From Vreelandella halophila (GTDB lineage: Bacteria; Pseudomonadota; Gammaproteobacteria; Pseudomonadales; Oleiphilaceae), in contig NZ_JACHUZ010000013.1 in assembly GCF_019903425.1 (NCBI RefSeq), positions 686,087 to 750,086 on the forward strand: a stretch of 64,000 nucleotides of DNA, written 5' to 3'. The notes beneath the pieces were generated by a model that was not told the DNA's origin, ran no database searches, and worked only from the letters and a program-made list of their open reading frames with translations. Positions within the stretch are counted from its first letter, which is position 1. The number at the start of each line of letters is the position of its first letter. Below, one piece after another: positions 1 through 9,189 of this stretch. Made by a program: the position numbers and the translations under genes.

Positions 1-929
1 CAGAAGCCTTTTCAAGCCGGATTGATGTTGATCAGTACGCTGCTTATGAGCTGCTGCACCCGGCTTATGCCCGCCAGGTTGTGGCAATGGCGGAGGGTAT
101 TCTGGCGCATGGCCAGGATAGGGTTTCGGGCGAGGTGATTGATATTGGCACCGGCCCGGGTACGGCGTTGCTGATGCTGTGTGAGCTGATTCCTGAATTG
201 CGGGTAAATGCTGTCGAGCCTGATGGTGTCGCTATAGCTCACCTTGAAGCTGTTGCCGGGATCCAGCCTCGAATCCTGCCTCAGAAGGGCGATTTTCTGG
301 CCTTTGATACGCCAGCGGCGTCCCAGGATCTGCTGACCTCGGTCGGTGCCTCCCATCACTTCAATACGGCCTTCATGCTGAAGAAAAGCCATGAGCTGCT
401 GAAGCCCGGAGGGATACTCTGTGTTGCCGATGAATTCCTTCCGGAGTTCCATGATCGGCAGACGCGTCTGCGGGCCCTGGTTCGTCATCACAGTGCCTAC
501 ATACTGACCACGGCCGCCTTTCTGGATCGCTGCGATCTCACGGATACGAACCCCGATCTTCTGGATGATTACGAGGACATCAAGCAGTCTCTGAGCCTGG
601 CGGTACTGGAAGCACAGCGCGGCTTGATTGAGGAAGCCGTCACCCGTTGCAGGGCGCTGTACTTACGGTTGAATGAGGGGGGATGGAGTGCCTCTGCCAG
701 CAGCCCGCTTGATGCCTACGTGCGCTTTTTCCGCCTCGAAATCCAGGCCATGGTGGCCGGGTTTGATTACGAGGTGGAGCGCAAGACCTATACCCGGCGG
801 TTTCTGGAGATGGCCCGGATGAATGGCTTCCAGCTTCTGGAGCACAGGCGGGTATTCGCGACGTCAGGCACGGATGACTGGCAGGGCGGCACCCATGTGA
901 TCACCCTGAGAAAGCCGGAAGCTCATTGA
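1..929 (+). CDS. Class I SAM-dependent methyltransferase (5' end outside window)
   Basis: The frame is open to the left edge of the window, so the gene is cut at its 5' end; an internal ATG lies at 81. A glycine-rich SAM-binding motif I (IDIGTGPGTALL) follows soon after, then an acidic residue ending strand 2 (NAVEPDG), as in Rossmann-fold methyltransferases. The later text ELLKPGGILCVADE resembles the post-motif III region of small-molecule methyltransferases. The substrate is unknown. Its TGA shares one base with the ATG of azlC at 929, so the two are probably cotranscribed. Confidence 0.8.
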   Translation, partial: EAFSSRIDVDQYAAYELLHPAYARQVVAMAEGILAHGQDRVSGEVIDIGTGPGTALLMLCELIPELRVNAVEPDGVAIAHLEAVAGIQPRILPQKGDFLAFDTPAASQDLLTSVGASHHFNTAFMLKKSHELLKPGGILCVADEFLPEFHDRQTRLRALVRHHSAYILTTAAFLDRCDLTDTNPDLLDDYEDIKQSLSLAVLEAQRGLIEEAVTRCRALYLRLNEGGWSASASSPLDAYVRFFRLEIQAMVAGFDYEVERKTYTRRFLEMARMNGFQLLEHRRVFATSGTDDWQGGTHVITLRKPEAH

Positions 930-1612
930 TGAAAAGCCTGTTTCAGGGCGTTGTCAGCAGCCTTTCCATTGCCGCCGGGTATATTCCCATTGCCTTCGGG
1001 TTTGCCCTTACGGCCATGGAGGCTGGGCTGTCGCCCGAGCTTACGTTGCTGGTGTCCATCGCTGTGTTTGCCGGCGCCAGCCAGTTCATACTTGTTGCGT
1101 TACTGGCGTCGGGGGCGGGAATTGTCAGTACGCTGGGTACCGTGCTGATGATGAACGCGCGCCACCTGTTCTATGGGCCGGCCATCCTGCCCAGGTTGAA
1201 GGCTGCCGGACGCGGGCTGCCAACGCCGCTACTGGCCTTCGGCTTGACCGACGAGGTCTTTGCCACCGCATCGGGCCACCTTGAAAAACTCACCCCGGAA
1301 GCGCGGGAGACCTGGCTTCTGGGCCTTGAGGCAGGTGCCTATTCGGCGTGGGTTGGCGGTACGCTTCTGGGGGTAACACTGGGGGCTGGCATGGACGCAT
1401 TGCCGCCGGCCGTGGATGCGGCGCTGGAGTTCATTCTGCCGGCGCTGTTCTTTGTGCTGCTGCTCGAGGTCGGCGTGCGGCAGTGGCTCGGCACCATCCT
1501 GACCACGGCTCTGGTTTCAGCGGCCCTGATGACGGTGCTGCCGGGCTATCACGCCCTCGTGCTGGGAATGCTCGCGGGCGGTGCGTTCAACCTGCTGGGA
1601 GGGAGGCCATGA
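929..1612 (+). CDS. azlC: AzlC-type branched-chain amino-acid exporter, large subunit
   Basis: A 227-residue integral membrane protein with about six hydrophobic segments. It carries the family signature around ASQFILVALLASGAG and the MMNARHLFYGPAI region typical of AzlC (YgaZ). With AzlD it exports branched-chain amino acids and some analogues across the inner membrane. I chose the ATG at 929, which overlaps the upstream stop by one base, rather than the TTG just before it. It overlaps azlD by four bases (ATGA), which implies translational coupling. The link to the upstream methyltransferase is positional only. Confidence 0.88.
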   Translation: MKSLFQGVVSSLSIAAGYIPIAFGFALTAMEAGLSPELTLLVSIAVFAGASQFILVALLASGAGIVSTLGTVLMMNARHLFYGPAILPRLKAAGRGLPTPLLAFGLTDEVFATASGHLEKLTPEARETWLLGLEAGAYSAWVGGTLLGVTLGAGMDALPPAVDAALEFILPALFFVLLLEVGVRQWLGTILTTALVSAALMTVLPGYHALVLGMLAGGAFNLLGGRP

Positions 1613-1944
1613 GTTCGGAGCTGACGCTGACCATACTCCTTGCAGGCCTGATTACCTTCCTCCTGCGGTGGCTACCCTTCCGGTACCAGGGTGACGAGCG
1701 AAAGCCTTTACCACCCACTCTTCAGAAGGTATTGCTTGCTATCGGGCCTGCCGCTATCGCGGCACTGCTGACCGTATCGCTGGTCCCGATGGTATCCACG
1801 TCCCCTTTGGGGACAAAAGGCCTGGGTGCCTGTGCGGCGCTGCTTTCCATTGCACTCTATAAAAGGTATTTCGGGGGCATCGCATTGCCGACCCTGTTGG
1901 GGGCGTTGGTGTTTGGGGTGGCGCATTATTTCTTCAAGTTCTGA
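1609..1944 (+). CDS. azlD: AzlD-type branched-chain amino-acid exporter, small subunit
   Basis: An 111-residue hydrophobic protein with about four membrane segments and the early FLLRWLPFRY stretch found in AzlD (YgaH) proteins. It is the small partner of AzlC in the two-component amino-acid exporter. The ATG at 1609 overlaps the azlC stop in an ATGA arrangement. Much longer readings of this frame upstream of 1609 run through azlC and are not credible. The stop directly abuts the convergent CGNR gene, so there is almost no intergenic space. Confidence 0.87.
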   Translation: MSSELTLTILLAGLITFLLRWLPFRYQGDERKPLPPTLQKVLLAIGPAAIAALLTVSLVPMVSTSPLGTKGLGACAALLSIALYKRYFGGIALPTLLGALVFGVAHYFFKF

Positions 1945-2487
1945 TCAGCCATGGCGGTTGTAGTGCCGCTTGGCCTTGGCCCTGTTTCCGCAGGTCTGCA
2001 TGTCACACCAACGGCGTGTGCCGCTGCGGGTTGCATCCAGGAAATAGAGAATACAATCGGGATGGGCACAGGCGCGGATACGCTTGCGTGACCACTTGTT
2101 CCTGAGTTCAAGATAGTTTCTGGCAGCGACCCACGCCGGATACTGTACCTCGTCAACCTCGACTCTCTCGCCAGGTCCTTCGCTTCCCAGTCGGGGAACG
2201 ATTCGGCCGTATTCCAGAACCTGATTCAGGGCCTCCCTGGCACTGTCGTCCCCGTCATCCGCTTCAAGGCACTGCCGTAGCGCTGTTCGCGCTTCAATGA
2301 GCGTTGCCTGGGTCGTACTTGAATCCCGCGGCTGCTGCAGGCCGTGCTCAGAAAGCCATTGCGCCACGCCGCCCTCCATTGCCAACAGGTCCATACGACT
2401 GCCGCGTTCGTTCCACTGTGTATTCACCAGGTCCAGGGCGATTGGCTCGCCCTCAAGAGGTCTGCTCTGTAAAGGCGTCTCTGTCAT
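1945..2487 (-). CDS. CGNR zinc-finger (ABATE domain) putative transcription regulator
   Basis: A protein of about 180 residues with an N-terminal ABATE-type region (PIALDLVNT near the start) and a C-terminal CGNR zinc finger: CAHPDC, then WCDMQTCGNRAKAKRHYNR. The family is predicted to bind DNA; few members have been studied. A start six codons further upstream (2505) is possible. The gene is divergent from an MFS transporter, and the shared intergenic region holds a 9-bp inverted repeat, so autoregulation and control of the transporter are plausible but inferred. Confidence 0.85.
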   Translation of the reverse strand: MTETPLQSRPLEGEPIALDLVNTQWNERGSRMDLLAMEGGVAQWLSEHGLQQPRDSSTTQATLIEARTALRQCLEADDGDDSAREALNQVLEYGRIVPRLGSEGPGERVEVDEVQYPAWVAARNYLELRNKWSRKRIRACAHPDCILYFLDATRSGTRRWCDMQTCGNRAKAKRHYNRHG

Positions 2488-2520
2488 ATAACCATCATCG
2501 CACATTTGACAGGTTATATG
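2485..2520. promoter_or_regulatory. Inverted repeat between CGNR regulator and MFS gene (candidate operator)
   Basis: CATATAACC at 2485-2493 is the exact reverse complement of GGTTATATG at 2512-2520, with 18 bases between. One arm covers the likely CGNR start codon and the other lies 48 bases before the MFS start. TTGACA at 2506-2511, just before the second arm, could be a -35 element for the MFS gene. An operator role is inferred from geometry. Confidence 0.45.
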
Positions 2521-2567
2521 GACCCTGATTGAATCTAACCATCTTTAACTTTTATGGAGGTTAAGTA

Positions 2568-3812
2568 ATGGGGGCAGGAAGCCAATTCATCGGTGGCCGG
2601 ATGGTCACGATTTCATTCCTGGTGCTGATGGGCGCGTTTGGACTGAACCTTTCAGCCGGGCAGTTCTTCGCGGAACTGCATGAGGTTCACGGCTGGTCTC
2701 TGTCGACGCTCAGCATGGCTGTTTCGGTGAACATGATTGTATGGGGCGTGCTACAGCCGTTCCTTGGGAGGCTCGTTGACCGGATCGGGCCCCGGCCCGT
2801 CATTACCGCATCGGCCGCGTTGATGGGATTTGCGTTCCTGATGTCCGCGACCATTGAGTACCAGTGGCAGTTCTTTCTGTATTACGGGGTTCTAACCGCG
2901 ATCGGGTTTGCCGGCTGTGGCTCCATGGCAAATGCGGTTCTGGTATCCCGCTGGTATGTGAAGGGCAGGGGCAGGATGCTTGCCCGCAGCTCAATGGGGA
3001 TCAATATAGGTCAGTTACTGCTTCTTCCCCTTGCAGGCTGGCTGATCTATCTCGGAGGTTCCCAAATGGCGTTTGCCGTTCTGGGGGCCGGGATGCTGTT
3101 CATTGTGGCTCCCATCGTGTTCTTCGGTGTTCGGAACAACCCGCATGAGGTTGGGCAGCTGCCTGATGGGGATACCGCCCAGGCAGGTGGTGGAACCCAA
3201 TCCAGAAATGCCACCTTTTCAGAAGCGATCCGCTCATTCGATTTCTATTGTGCGACGATTGGCTTTGTGACCTGTGGCTACTCGCTCTACATGGTCGCGA
3301 TGCACCTTCCCGGCTTCGCTGTTGATCTTGGTGGCACCAAGGCACTGGGTGGCAACCTGTTGGGCGTAGCCGCATGTGCCAGTGCTGTGAGCATGTGGAC
3401 GCTTGGCCAGGTAGCGCCTCGTATCGGGAAGAAACCAGTGTTGATCGGGCTGTATGTGGTCCGCGCGCTTGCGCTTGCCTGGTTGGCCATGTCGGGGCAG
3501 ATCTGGCAGCTCTATGTCTTCGCGGTTGTCTATGGTGTCTCTTCGATCCCTATTATTCCGCTCAAGACAGGGCTTATCGGGGACAGGTTCGGAGCGGCGG
3601 GGCTGGGCGCTATTCTTGGATCCGCGTGGTTTGCCCATCAAATCCTTGCCGCCATGGGCGTCTATGTGGGCGGTGCCGTGAGGGAAGCAACAGGTACCTA
3701 CGCTCCTGCTTTCCTCTCCGCAGCAGTTCTACTGGCCATCGGCGCACTTGCCACCGCTGCTTTCAGGGGCGTTCAGGATTTTAAGCCTGTTATCGTATCT
3801 GAACAGGGTTAG
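2568..3812 (+). CDS. MFS transporter
   Basis: A 414-residue protein with about twelve hydrophobic segments in two halves. The loop GRLVDRIGPRPVI after the second segment is the classic MFS motif A, and GQVAPRIGKKPVL is its repeat in the second half. A strong ribosome site (GGAGG at 2556-2560) sits seven bases before the ATG. Its similarity is to the monocarboxylate/OFA-like branch of MFS proteins; the substrate cannot be told. It is divergent from the CGNR regulator, its likely controller. Confidence 0.88.
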   Translation: MGAGSQFIGGRMVTISFLVLMGAFGLNLSAGQFFAELHEVHGWSLSTLSMAVSVNMIVWGVLQPFLGRLVDRIGPRPVITASAALMGFAFLMSATIEYQWQFFLYYGVLTAIGFAGCGSMANAVLVSRWYVKGRGRMLARSSMGINIGQLLLLPLAGWLIYLGGSQMAFAVLGAGMLFIVAPIVFFGVRNNPHEVGQLPDGDTAQAGGGTQSRNATFSEAIRSFDFYCATIGFVTCGYSLYMVAMHLPGFAVDLGGTKALGGNLLGVAACASAVSMWTLGQVAPRIGKKPVLIGLYVVRALALAWLAMSGQIWQLYVFAVVYGVSSIPIIPLKTGLIGDRFGAAGLGAILGSAWFAHQILAAMGVYVGGAVREATGTYAPAFLSAAVLLAIGALATAAFRGVQDFKPVIVSEQG

Positions 3813-3864
3813 TTGGGTGTCGGTTCGCCCTTTATCTAGAGGGGATTACGAGGGAGCAGTTCAA

Positions 3865-4329
3865 ATGGAGTTACACCCTGCTCAGCAATCAGATCTTTTA
3901 ACGGTGCTTAGCTGGGTCAATGGTGAACATGAATGCCTTATGTGGGCAGGGCCCAATATACAGTATCCCGCAACGCCTGAGACGGCATGGCGGGATATGG
4001 AGGCCTCCGAGGGGAACGCTTATGTTCTGGTTGATCCTGCTTCCAAAGTCGTTGGATTTGGCCAGATTCTATCCAGTGGAGGCAGCGCCCTTCATCTGGC
4101 GCGCCTGATTGTTGAGCCCAGGCTTCGGGGCCAGGGTGTCGGCCGGGACCTTTGCGCGGCTCTCATGGATATTGGTTCCGCGAGCCAGCCTGCCGAATAC
4201 GTCACGCTTAATGTGTATGAATCGAACAGAGCGGCAGTTCGGCTTTATCAATCGTTGGGATTTGAGATAAAAGATAGGGACGATTCAGGGGCGGTGGCTA
4301 TGGTAAAAATCCACAAGGAAGAGGGATAA
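3865..4329 (+). CDS. GNAT family N-acetyltransferase
   Basis: A 154-residue acetyltransferase. Acetyl-CoA-binding motif A is visible as RLIVEPRLRGQGVGRDLCAAL (R/QxxGxG/A), followed by NVYESNRAAVRLYQSLGF, the standard GNAT motif B end. I start at the ATG at 3865, preceded by AGGGAG at 3851-3856. Earlier in-frame starts lie inside the MFS gene and would add unrelated residues. The acetyl acceptor is unknown. It is followed after two bases by a small membrane protein gene and is probably cotranscribed with it. Confidence 0.85.
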   Translation: MELHPAQQSDLLTVLSWVNGEHECLMWAGPNIQYPATPETAWRDMEASEGNAYVLVDPASKVVGFGQILSSGGSALHLARLIVEPRLRGQGVGRDLCAALMDIGSASQPAEYVTLNVYESNRAAVRLYQSLGFEIKDRDDSGAVAMVKIHKEEG

Positions 4330-4331
4330 CG

Positions 4332-4727
4332 ATGACATTCGCAAGAACGCTGGTCTGGATTAATTGCGCCCTGTTTATTGCCTTCGGGCTGGGTTTCACG
4401 TTTGCCCCTGCGTTTCTGGCTTCTGTGGTGACCGGGGCAGAGCCGGCAACGCCGAGTGCGGTGATTGATATGCGGGCGACGTACGGTGGTATGGCGCTCG
4501 GTCTGGCTACCCTGTTCTGGCTCTGCGCCCGGGATGAGCAGGGTGTCTCTATCGGTATTCGCGGGGTGCTGGGCGTGATGGTTTTCCTAGCGCTATCCCG
4601 GTTGCTGGGGATAGTCATTGATGGCTCCCCCAATGCGTTTATGGTCCTGTTGCTGGCGGCGGAAGTTGTCATGGCGGTTCTGGCAGTCGTCGCGCTTCGG
4701 GAACATTCCCCTGTGACATCCGACTGA
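4332..4727 (+). CDS. DUF4345-type small membrane protein
   Basis: A 131-residue protein with four predicted membrane segments. The layout (a short first segment, then DMRATYGGMALGLA) matches DUF4345 proteins, whose function is not known. GAGGG at 4321-4325 supplies the ribosome site for the ATG at 4332. It follows the GNAT gene almost without a gap and precedes a small exported protein, so the three may form an operon. Confidence 0.7.
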   Translation: MTFARTLVWINCALFIAFGLGFTFAPAFLASVVTGAEPATPSAVIDMRATYGGMALGLATLFWLCARDEQGVSIGIRGVLGVMVFLALSRLLGIVIDGSPNAFMVLLLAAEVVMAVLAVVALREHSPVTSD

Positions 4728-4750
4728 TGAACTGATTGAGAGGAGGCAAC

Positions 4751-5239
4751 ATGCCAGGGACGATATTTCAGTTTTTCCGGCAATCTGCGCTTTTCTTTTT
4801 ATGCCTGCTTCCGGGTCTGGCCTTGGCCAGCCAACCGAATCCAGCCGACGATATTGCCAGCAAGCCGATGCTGCTGGAAGTCCGATACTGCGAGTGTCAA
4901 GCCACTAAGCTGGACAGCCCATCGAGTGAGTTGCTGCCAGGTTTTCTGGAAGCGTCGAATTCCCTGAAGGTCGGGGTTGCCAGTGAGGATGAAGGGTTCG
5001 TGGCGTTCGATGCGTTTTCCTTGGGTTACAGGGTTAGCCCTGTTGCGGACGAACCGGGAACCTTCAAGCTGACCTGGGCCAGCAGCTACTCACGGAGTAG
5101 TGACTGGAGTACGGCCCAGGGGAAAGCGGCCTTGGTTAAAGGTGAATGGGTCCAGCTTTATGGCTCGCGTAATGAAAGTGATGCGGGGACGCATCATACT
5201 GGTGTCGCTGTGAGGTTGGTTGAATCCACTGATGACTGA
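4751..5239 (+). CDS. Exported protein of unknown function
   Basis: A 162-residue protein with a clear Sec signal peptide (FFLCLLPGLALAS), giving a mature protein starting near residue 27. A Cys-x-Cys pair (YCECQ) follows. I chose the ATG at 4751 because AGGAGG at 4741-4746 is well placed; a TTG at 4736 would lie upstream of that site. I recognise no family. The end overlaps the start region of the nitronate monooxygenase gene. Confidence 0.65.
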   Translation: MPGTIFQFFRQSALFFLCLLPGLALASQPNPADDIASKPMLLEVRYCECQATKLDSPSSELLPGFLEASNSLKVGVASEDEGFVAFDAFSLGYRVSPVADEPGTFKLTWASSYSRSSDWSTAQGKAALVKGEWVQLYGSRNESDAGTHHTGVAVRLVESTDD

Positions 5240-6227
5240 CATGGGCATGAACGAAGAGTCTCTCGAAACACCGCTTACGCGCCTTCTGGGCATCCGCCAC
5301 CCGATTCTTTCGGCCCCGATGGCCTGGGTTGCAGGTGGGCAGCTGGCCTCTGCAGTCTCGGAAGCCGGCGGGCTGGGCCTGATCGGAGGTGGCTACGGTG
5401 ATGCGGAATGGCTCGAGCGGGAGTTGGCCAACGCGGGTGACACGCCCGTCGGCGTTGGTTTCATCACCTGGAGCCTGAAGCAGAAGCCGGAACTGCTTGA
5501 CCAGGTTCTGGCACATCACCCCCGGGCCATGATGCTGTCGTTCGGGGAGCTGGCTGGGTTTGCCCAGCAGATCAGGGAAGCCGGCTGCTGCCTGCTGGCC
5601 CAGGTCCAGACCGTGGAGCAGGCAAAGAAGGCCGTGGATGAAGGGGCGGACGTCATCATCGCCCAGGGCACCGAGGCCGGCGGGCACGGTGCGAACCGGG
5701 CCACGCTGCCCCTGGTTCCCGCCGTGGTGGATGCCGTTGGTTCCGTCCCCGTGGTCGCCGCCGGCGGTATCGCGGATGGGCGCGGCGCAGCGGCGGCGAT
5801 GATGCTCGGGGCAAGTGGGGTTCTGATGGGAAGCCGTTTCTACGCCACCGAGGAATCCCTGGCGCATCCCACCGCCAAGGCGGGCGCGGCTGACGCCCAT
5901 GGTGACGATACGGTTCGCAGTTCCGTATTTGATCGGTTAAGGGGCTACGGTTGGCCGGAGCCCTACACGCTGCGCAGCGTGCGTAATCGCATGACCGACC
6001 AATGGCACGGCCATCTGCCCGATCTGGAGGAAAACCTTACCGATGAACGCGAACGGTTCCAGGCCGCGATACGGGATGCGGATTTCGACCTCGCTCCGCT
6101 TATTGTAGGTGAGGCGGTGGATCTGATTGACCGTGTGCAGACGGCACAGGAGGTAGTTGAGAGTGTGGTTTCTGGAACAGCCGCGTTGCTTGAGCGGGGG
6201 CCGGTGAATGGCTCCGTGCGCCGATGA
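5232..6227 (+). CDS. Nitronate monooxygenase / 2-nitropropane dioxygenase family
   Basis: A TIM-barrel flavoprotein of about 331 residues. The N-terminus HPILSAPMAWVAGGQLA and the FMN-phosphate region VVAAGGIADGRG plus GASGVLMGSRF are typical, and the family motif EAGGHG is present. Such enzymes oxidise alkyl nitronates with FMN and oxygen. Three close ATGs (5232, 5241, 5247) and a TTG at 5220 compete as start; none has a good ribosome site, so translation may be coupled to the overlapping upstream gene. Confidence 0.85.
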   Translation: MTDMGMNEESLETPLTRLLGIRHPILSAPMAWVAGGQLASAVSEAGGLGLIGGGYGDAEWLERELANAGDTPVGVGFITWSLKQKPELLDQVLAHHPRAMMLSFGELAGFAQQIREAGCCLLAQVQTVEQAKKAVDEGADVIIAQGTEAGGHGANRATLPLVPAVVDAVGSVPVVAAGGIADGRGAAAAMMLGASGVLMGSRFYATEESLAHPTAKAGAADAHGDDTVRSSVFDRLRGYGWPEPYTLRSVRNRMTDQWHGHLPDLEENLTDERERFQAAIRDADFDLAPLIVGEAVDLIDRVQTAQEVVESVVSGTAALLERGPVNGSVRR

Positions 6228-6496
6228 GTTGGAAATCAAGTGAACCGCGTTTTCCTGGAGCACAACTTCTTCCCAATACGACCACCAAATAAATGGATCA
6301 TGACGTTAACCCTTAGTCTGATGTGGTGAAGGGGAAACCGGGTTTATCAGCACAGGCATGTTCTGATTTCCTGATACCCTAATGGTATTACCGTAAGCGT
6401 TATTCCCTGAGCCCTCCCCGCAGTCCACTCTCCCCAATGGGGCGACAGGCACAAAGTTGCCCAGCCATTTAATAAGCTGACAATTGGGGATTGATA

Positions 6497-7525
<1,029 letters not shown>

Positions 7526-7548
7526 GGTGTGGATAGAGTCGAGGCACG

Positions 7549-8472
7549 CTATAGGGCTGAGGCTACATTGATGAACCGGTCAGCTGTCCGAAGGACTTCG
7601 GAGCGCGTCTCGCTTGAGCGCCATGTTAACTGAAGCTCAATATTCAACCGGTCTTCAATGTCAGGGACAAATGGCCGATAGACCACCCCAAGGCGGCTTG
7701 CCGCACGCATGGAGGCGGGGAAGAAGGCTATTCCTTCCCCGGCAGCGACCTTCGATAGCAACGTCATATGCTCGCTGGGTTCCGGCTTTCGGGGTGGTTC
7801 ATACTCAAAATCGGTAAAAACCTGCTCGCATTTATCGTAAAAGGCAGGGTTATCGTTTCGAGGGAACCAAAACAAGGTGGTCCCGGCCAGGTCTTCAAAT
7901 GAGACCTGCTCCTTTCGGCTCGCGCTATGCGCTTCCGGAAGCGCAACCATCAGTGGATCGCCCGCGATCTGTCGTACCTCCAGCTCTCTTCCCTGGCTTG
8001 GGATGTTCCCGACAATAGCAAGGTCGATTTCTCCGTTCCGCAATCGTTTAAGAAGTTGTTTTGAATACGCATATTCCGTGCGAATCTGAGCTGATCCCCT
8101 CGGGGAAGTCAGAGCTTCCTGAATGCCTGGTAATAGGCTGAAATCGATCACACTGGTTAAACCCAGCCGAACATCCGCCTCCTCACCGCTCTCTTTCAGG
8201 CGTAGCGAATTAGTGGCTGCGTCGACTCGTGACAGTATCGCATGTGCCTCACGCTCAAAGGCTTCGCCTGCCGAGGTCAAACTTACTTTATGGGTATCAC
8301 GCTCAATGAGCTTTACTCTGAGCAGGTTCTCCAGGCTGCTTATCTGCCTGGATAGCGGTGGCTGAGACATATTCAGGCGTTCCGCCGCACGGCGAAAGTT
8401 AAGCTCCTGGGCTACGGCGACAAAACACTGTAGCTGCTTAATGGTTGGCATTCGGCGAGAGAGAATTGCCAT
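7549..8472 (-). CDS. LysR family transcription regulator
   Basis: A 307-residue regulator. The N-terminal winged helix is seen in QLQCFVAVAQELNFRRAAERLNMSQPPLSRQI, spoken of here by its ends: QLQCF at the start and PPLSRQ at the recognition helix. The remaining 210 residues form the inducer-binding domain. AAGGAG lies eight bases before the ATG at 8472. It is divergent from a carboxymuconolactone-decarboxylase-like gene, which it may control in the usual LysR way, and convergent with the aldo/keto reductase. Confidence 0.88.
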   Translation of the reverse strand: MAILSRRMPTIKQLQCFVAVAQELNFRRAAERLNMSQPPLSRQISSLENLLRVKLIERDTHKVSLTSAGEAFEREAHAILSRVDAATNSLRLKESGEEADVRLGLTSVIDFSLLPGIQEALTSPRGSAQIRTEYAYSKQLLKRLRNGEIDLAIVGNIPSQGRELEVRQIAGDPLMVALPEAHSASRKEQVSFEDLAGTTLFWFPRNDNPAFYDKCEQVFTDFEYEPPRKPEPSEHMTLLSKVAAGEGIAFFPASMRAASRLGVVYRPFVPDIEDRLNIELQLTWRSSETRSEVLRTADRFINVASAL

Positions 8473-8625
8473 AGAGAGGCTCCTTCCAAATCAGTGACAA
8501 CCCCGTGGAGGCCAGTAGTGTGTCACGCCCGCTTGATATTGTCCGCTTTCCTCAAGATCACACATTCTGACCTGCTCACTTCTGGTTTCCCCTTCATTTG
8601 CGATGCAATAAACGTATTACAGAAT

Positions 8626-8639
8626 CCGCAATTCTGCGG
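8626..8639. promoter_or_regulatory. Small palindrome between LysR and CMD-like genes
   Basis: CCGCA at 8626-8630 and TGCGG at 8635-8639 form a perfect inverted repeat around ATTC. It sits in the divergent intergenic region, where a LysR protein would be expected to bind. It does not follow the common T-N11-A form exactly, so the assignment is weak. Confidence 0.3.
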
Positions 8640-8704
8640 TTAACGGAGAAAGCCTACTATTGCGTGGAAACGTTGGTTGCAAGGTTAATGCAAGGAGGTA
8701 AATC

Positions 8705-8755
8705 ATGATCATGCATGCTGTCTTCATCCCTCGGGTTTCCGCGAACCATGAGTGA
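8705..8755 (+). CDS. Possible 16-codon leader ORF ahead of CMD-like gene
   Basis: ATG at 8705 has a near-perfect ribosome site (AAGGAGGT at 8692-8699) and reads 16 codons to a TGA at 8753-8755, which overlaps the ATG at 8748 of the next gene in another frame. The downstream ATG has no visible ribosome site of its own. This looks like a translated leader that couples initiation of the main gene. An alternative is that translation starts at 8715 in the main frame despite the longer spacing. The peptide has no recognisable attenuator features. Confidence 0.35.
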   Translation: MIMHAVFIPRVSANHE

Positions 8756-9152
8756 GCAGGGGAATAGCACGACGAACGGCAAGACCGCCGAGGGTAAACG
8801 GATCATGGATCGGCTCGAAGCGGGAGCAGGTGAGCGTGTTACCAATCGGCTGGCTGAACTGGATCCGGACTTACCCAGGCTGATTACTGACTATGCGTTC
8901 GCGGATGTGGTGGGCCGGCCAGGGCTGGACCTCAAGACACGCGAGATGCTCACGGTTGCGGCCCTTACGGCTATGGGAACAGCTCAGGGACAGTTGGAGT
9001 TCCATATACGTGGTGCCCTGAACGTAGGCGTGGCCAAAGAGGAGCTGCTTGAGGTCATTATCCAGATGGCAGTCTATGCGGGTATCCCTGCCTGCATGAA
9101 TGGAATAACAGCCTATCGTTCAGCCTTAGCGGCTCAGGATTATGATGGATAA
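8748..9152 (+). CDS. Carboxymuconolactone decarboxylase family protein
   Basis: A 134-residue all-helical protein. The core LDLKTREMLTVAALTAMG and the following helix with EFHIRGALNVGVAKEEL match the CMD fold, where a Glu and His take part in catalysis or peroxide handling. Here the usual Cys-x-x-Cys of AhpD-type members is absent, so this is more like the decarboxylase branch. Function is otherwise unknown. An upstream in-frame ATG at 8715 would add 11 residues. It is divergent from the LysR gene. Confidence 0.8.
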   Translation: MSEQGNSTTNGKTAEGKRIMDRLEAGAGERVTNRLAELDPDLPRLITDYAFADVVGRPGLDLKTREMLTVAALTAMGTAQGQLEFHIRGALNVGVAKEELLEVIIQMAVYAGIPACMNGITAYRSALAAQDYDG

Positions 9153-9189
9153 ACCGGTTTGAGTCAGGGAGATTTGGAGCAAGATAGGG

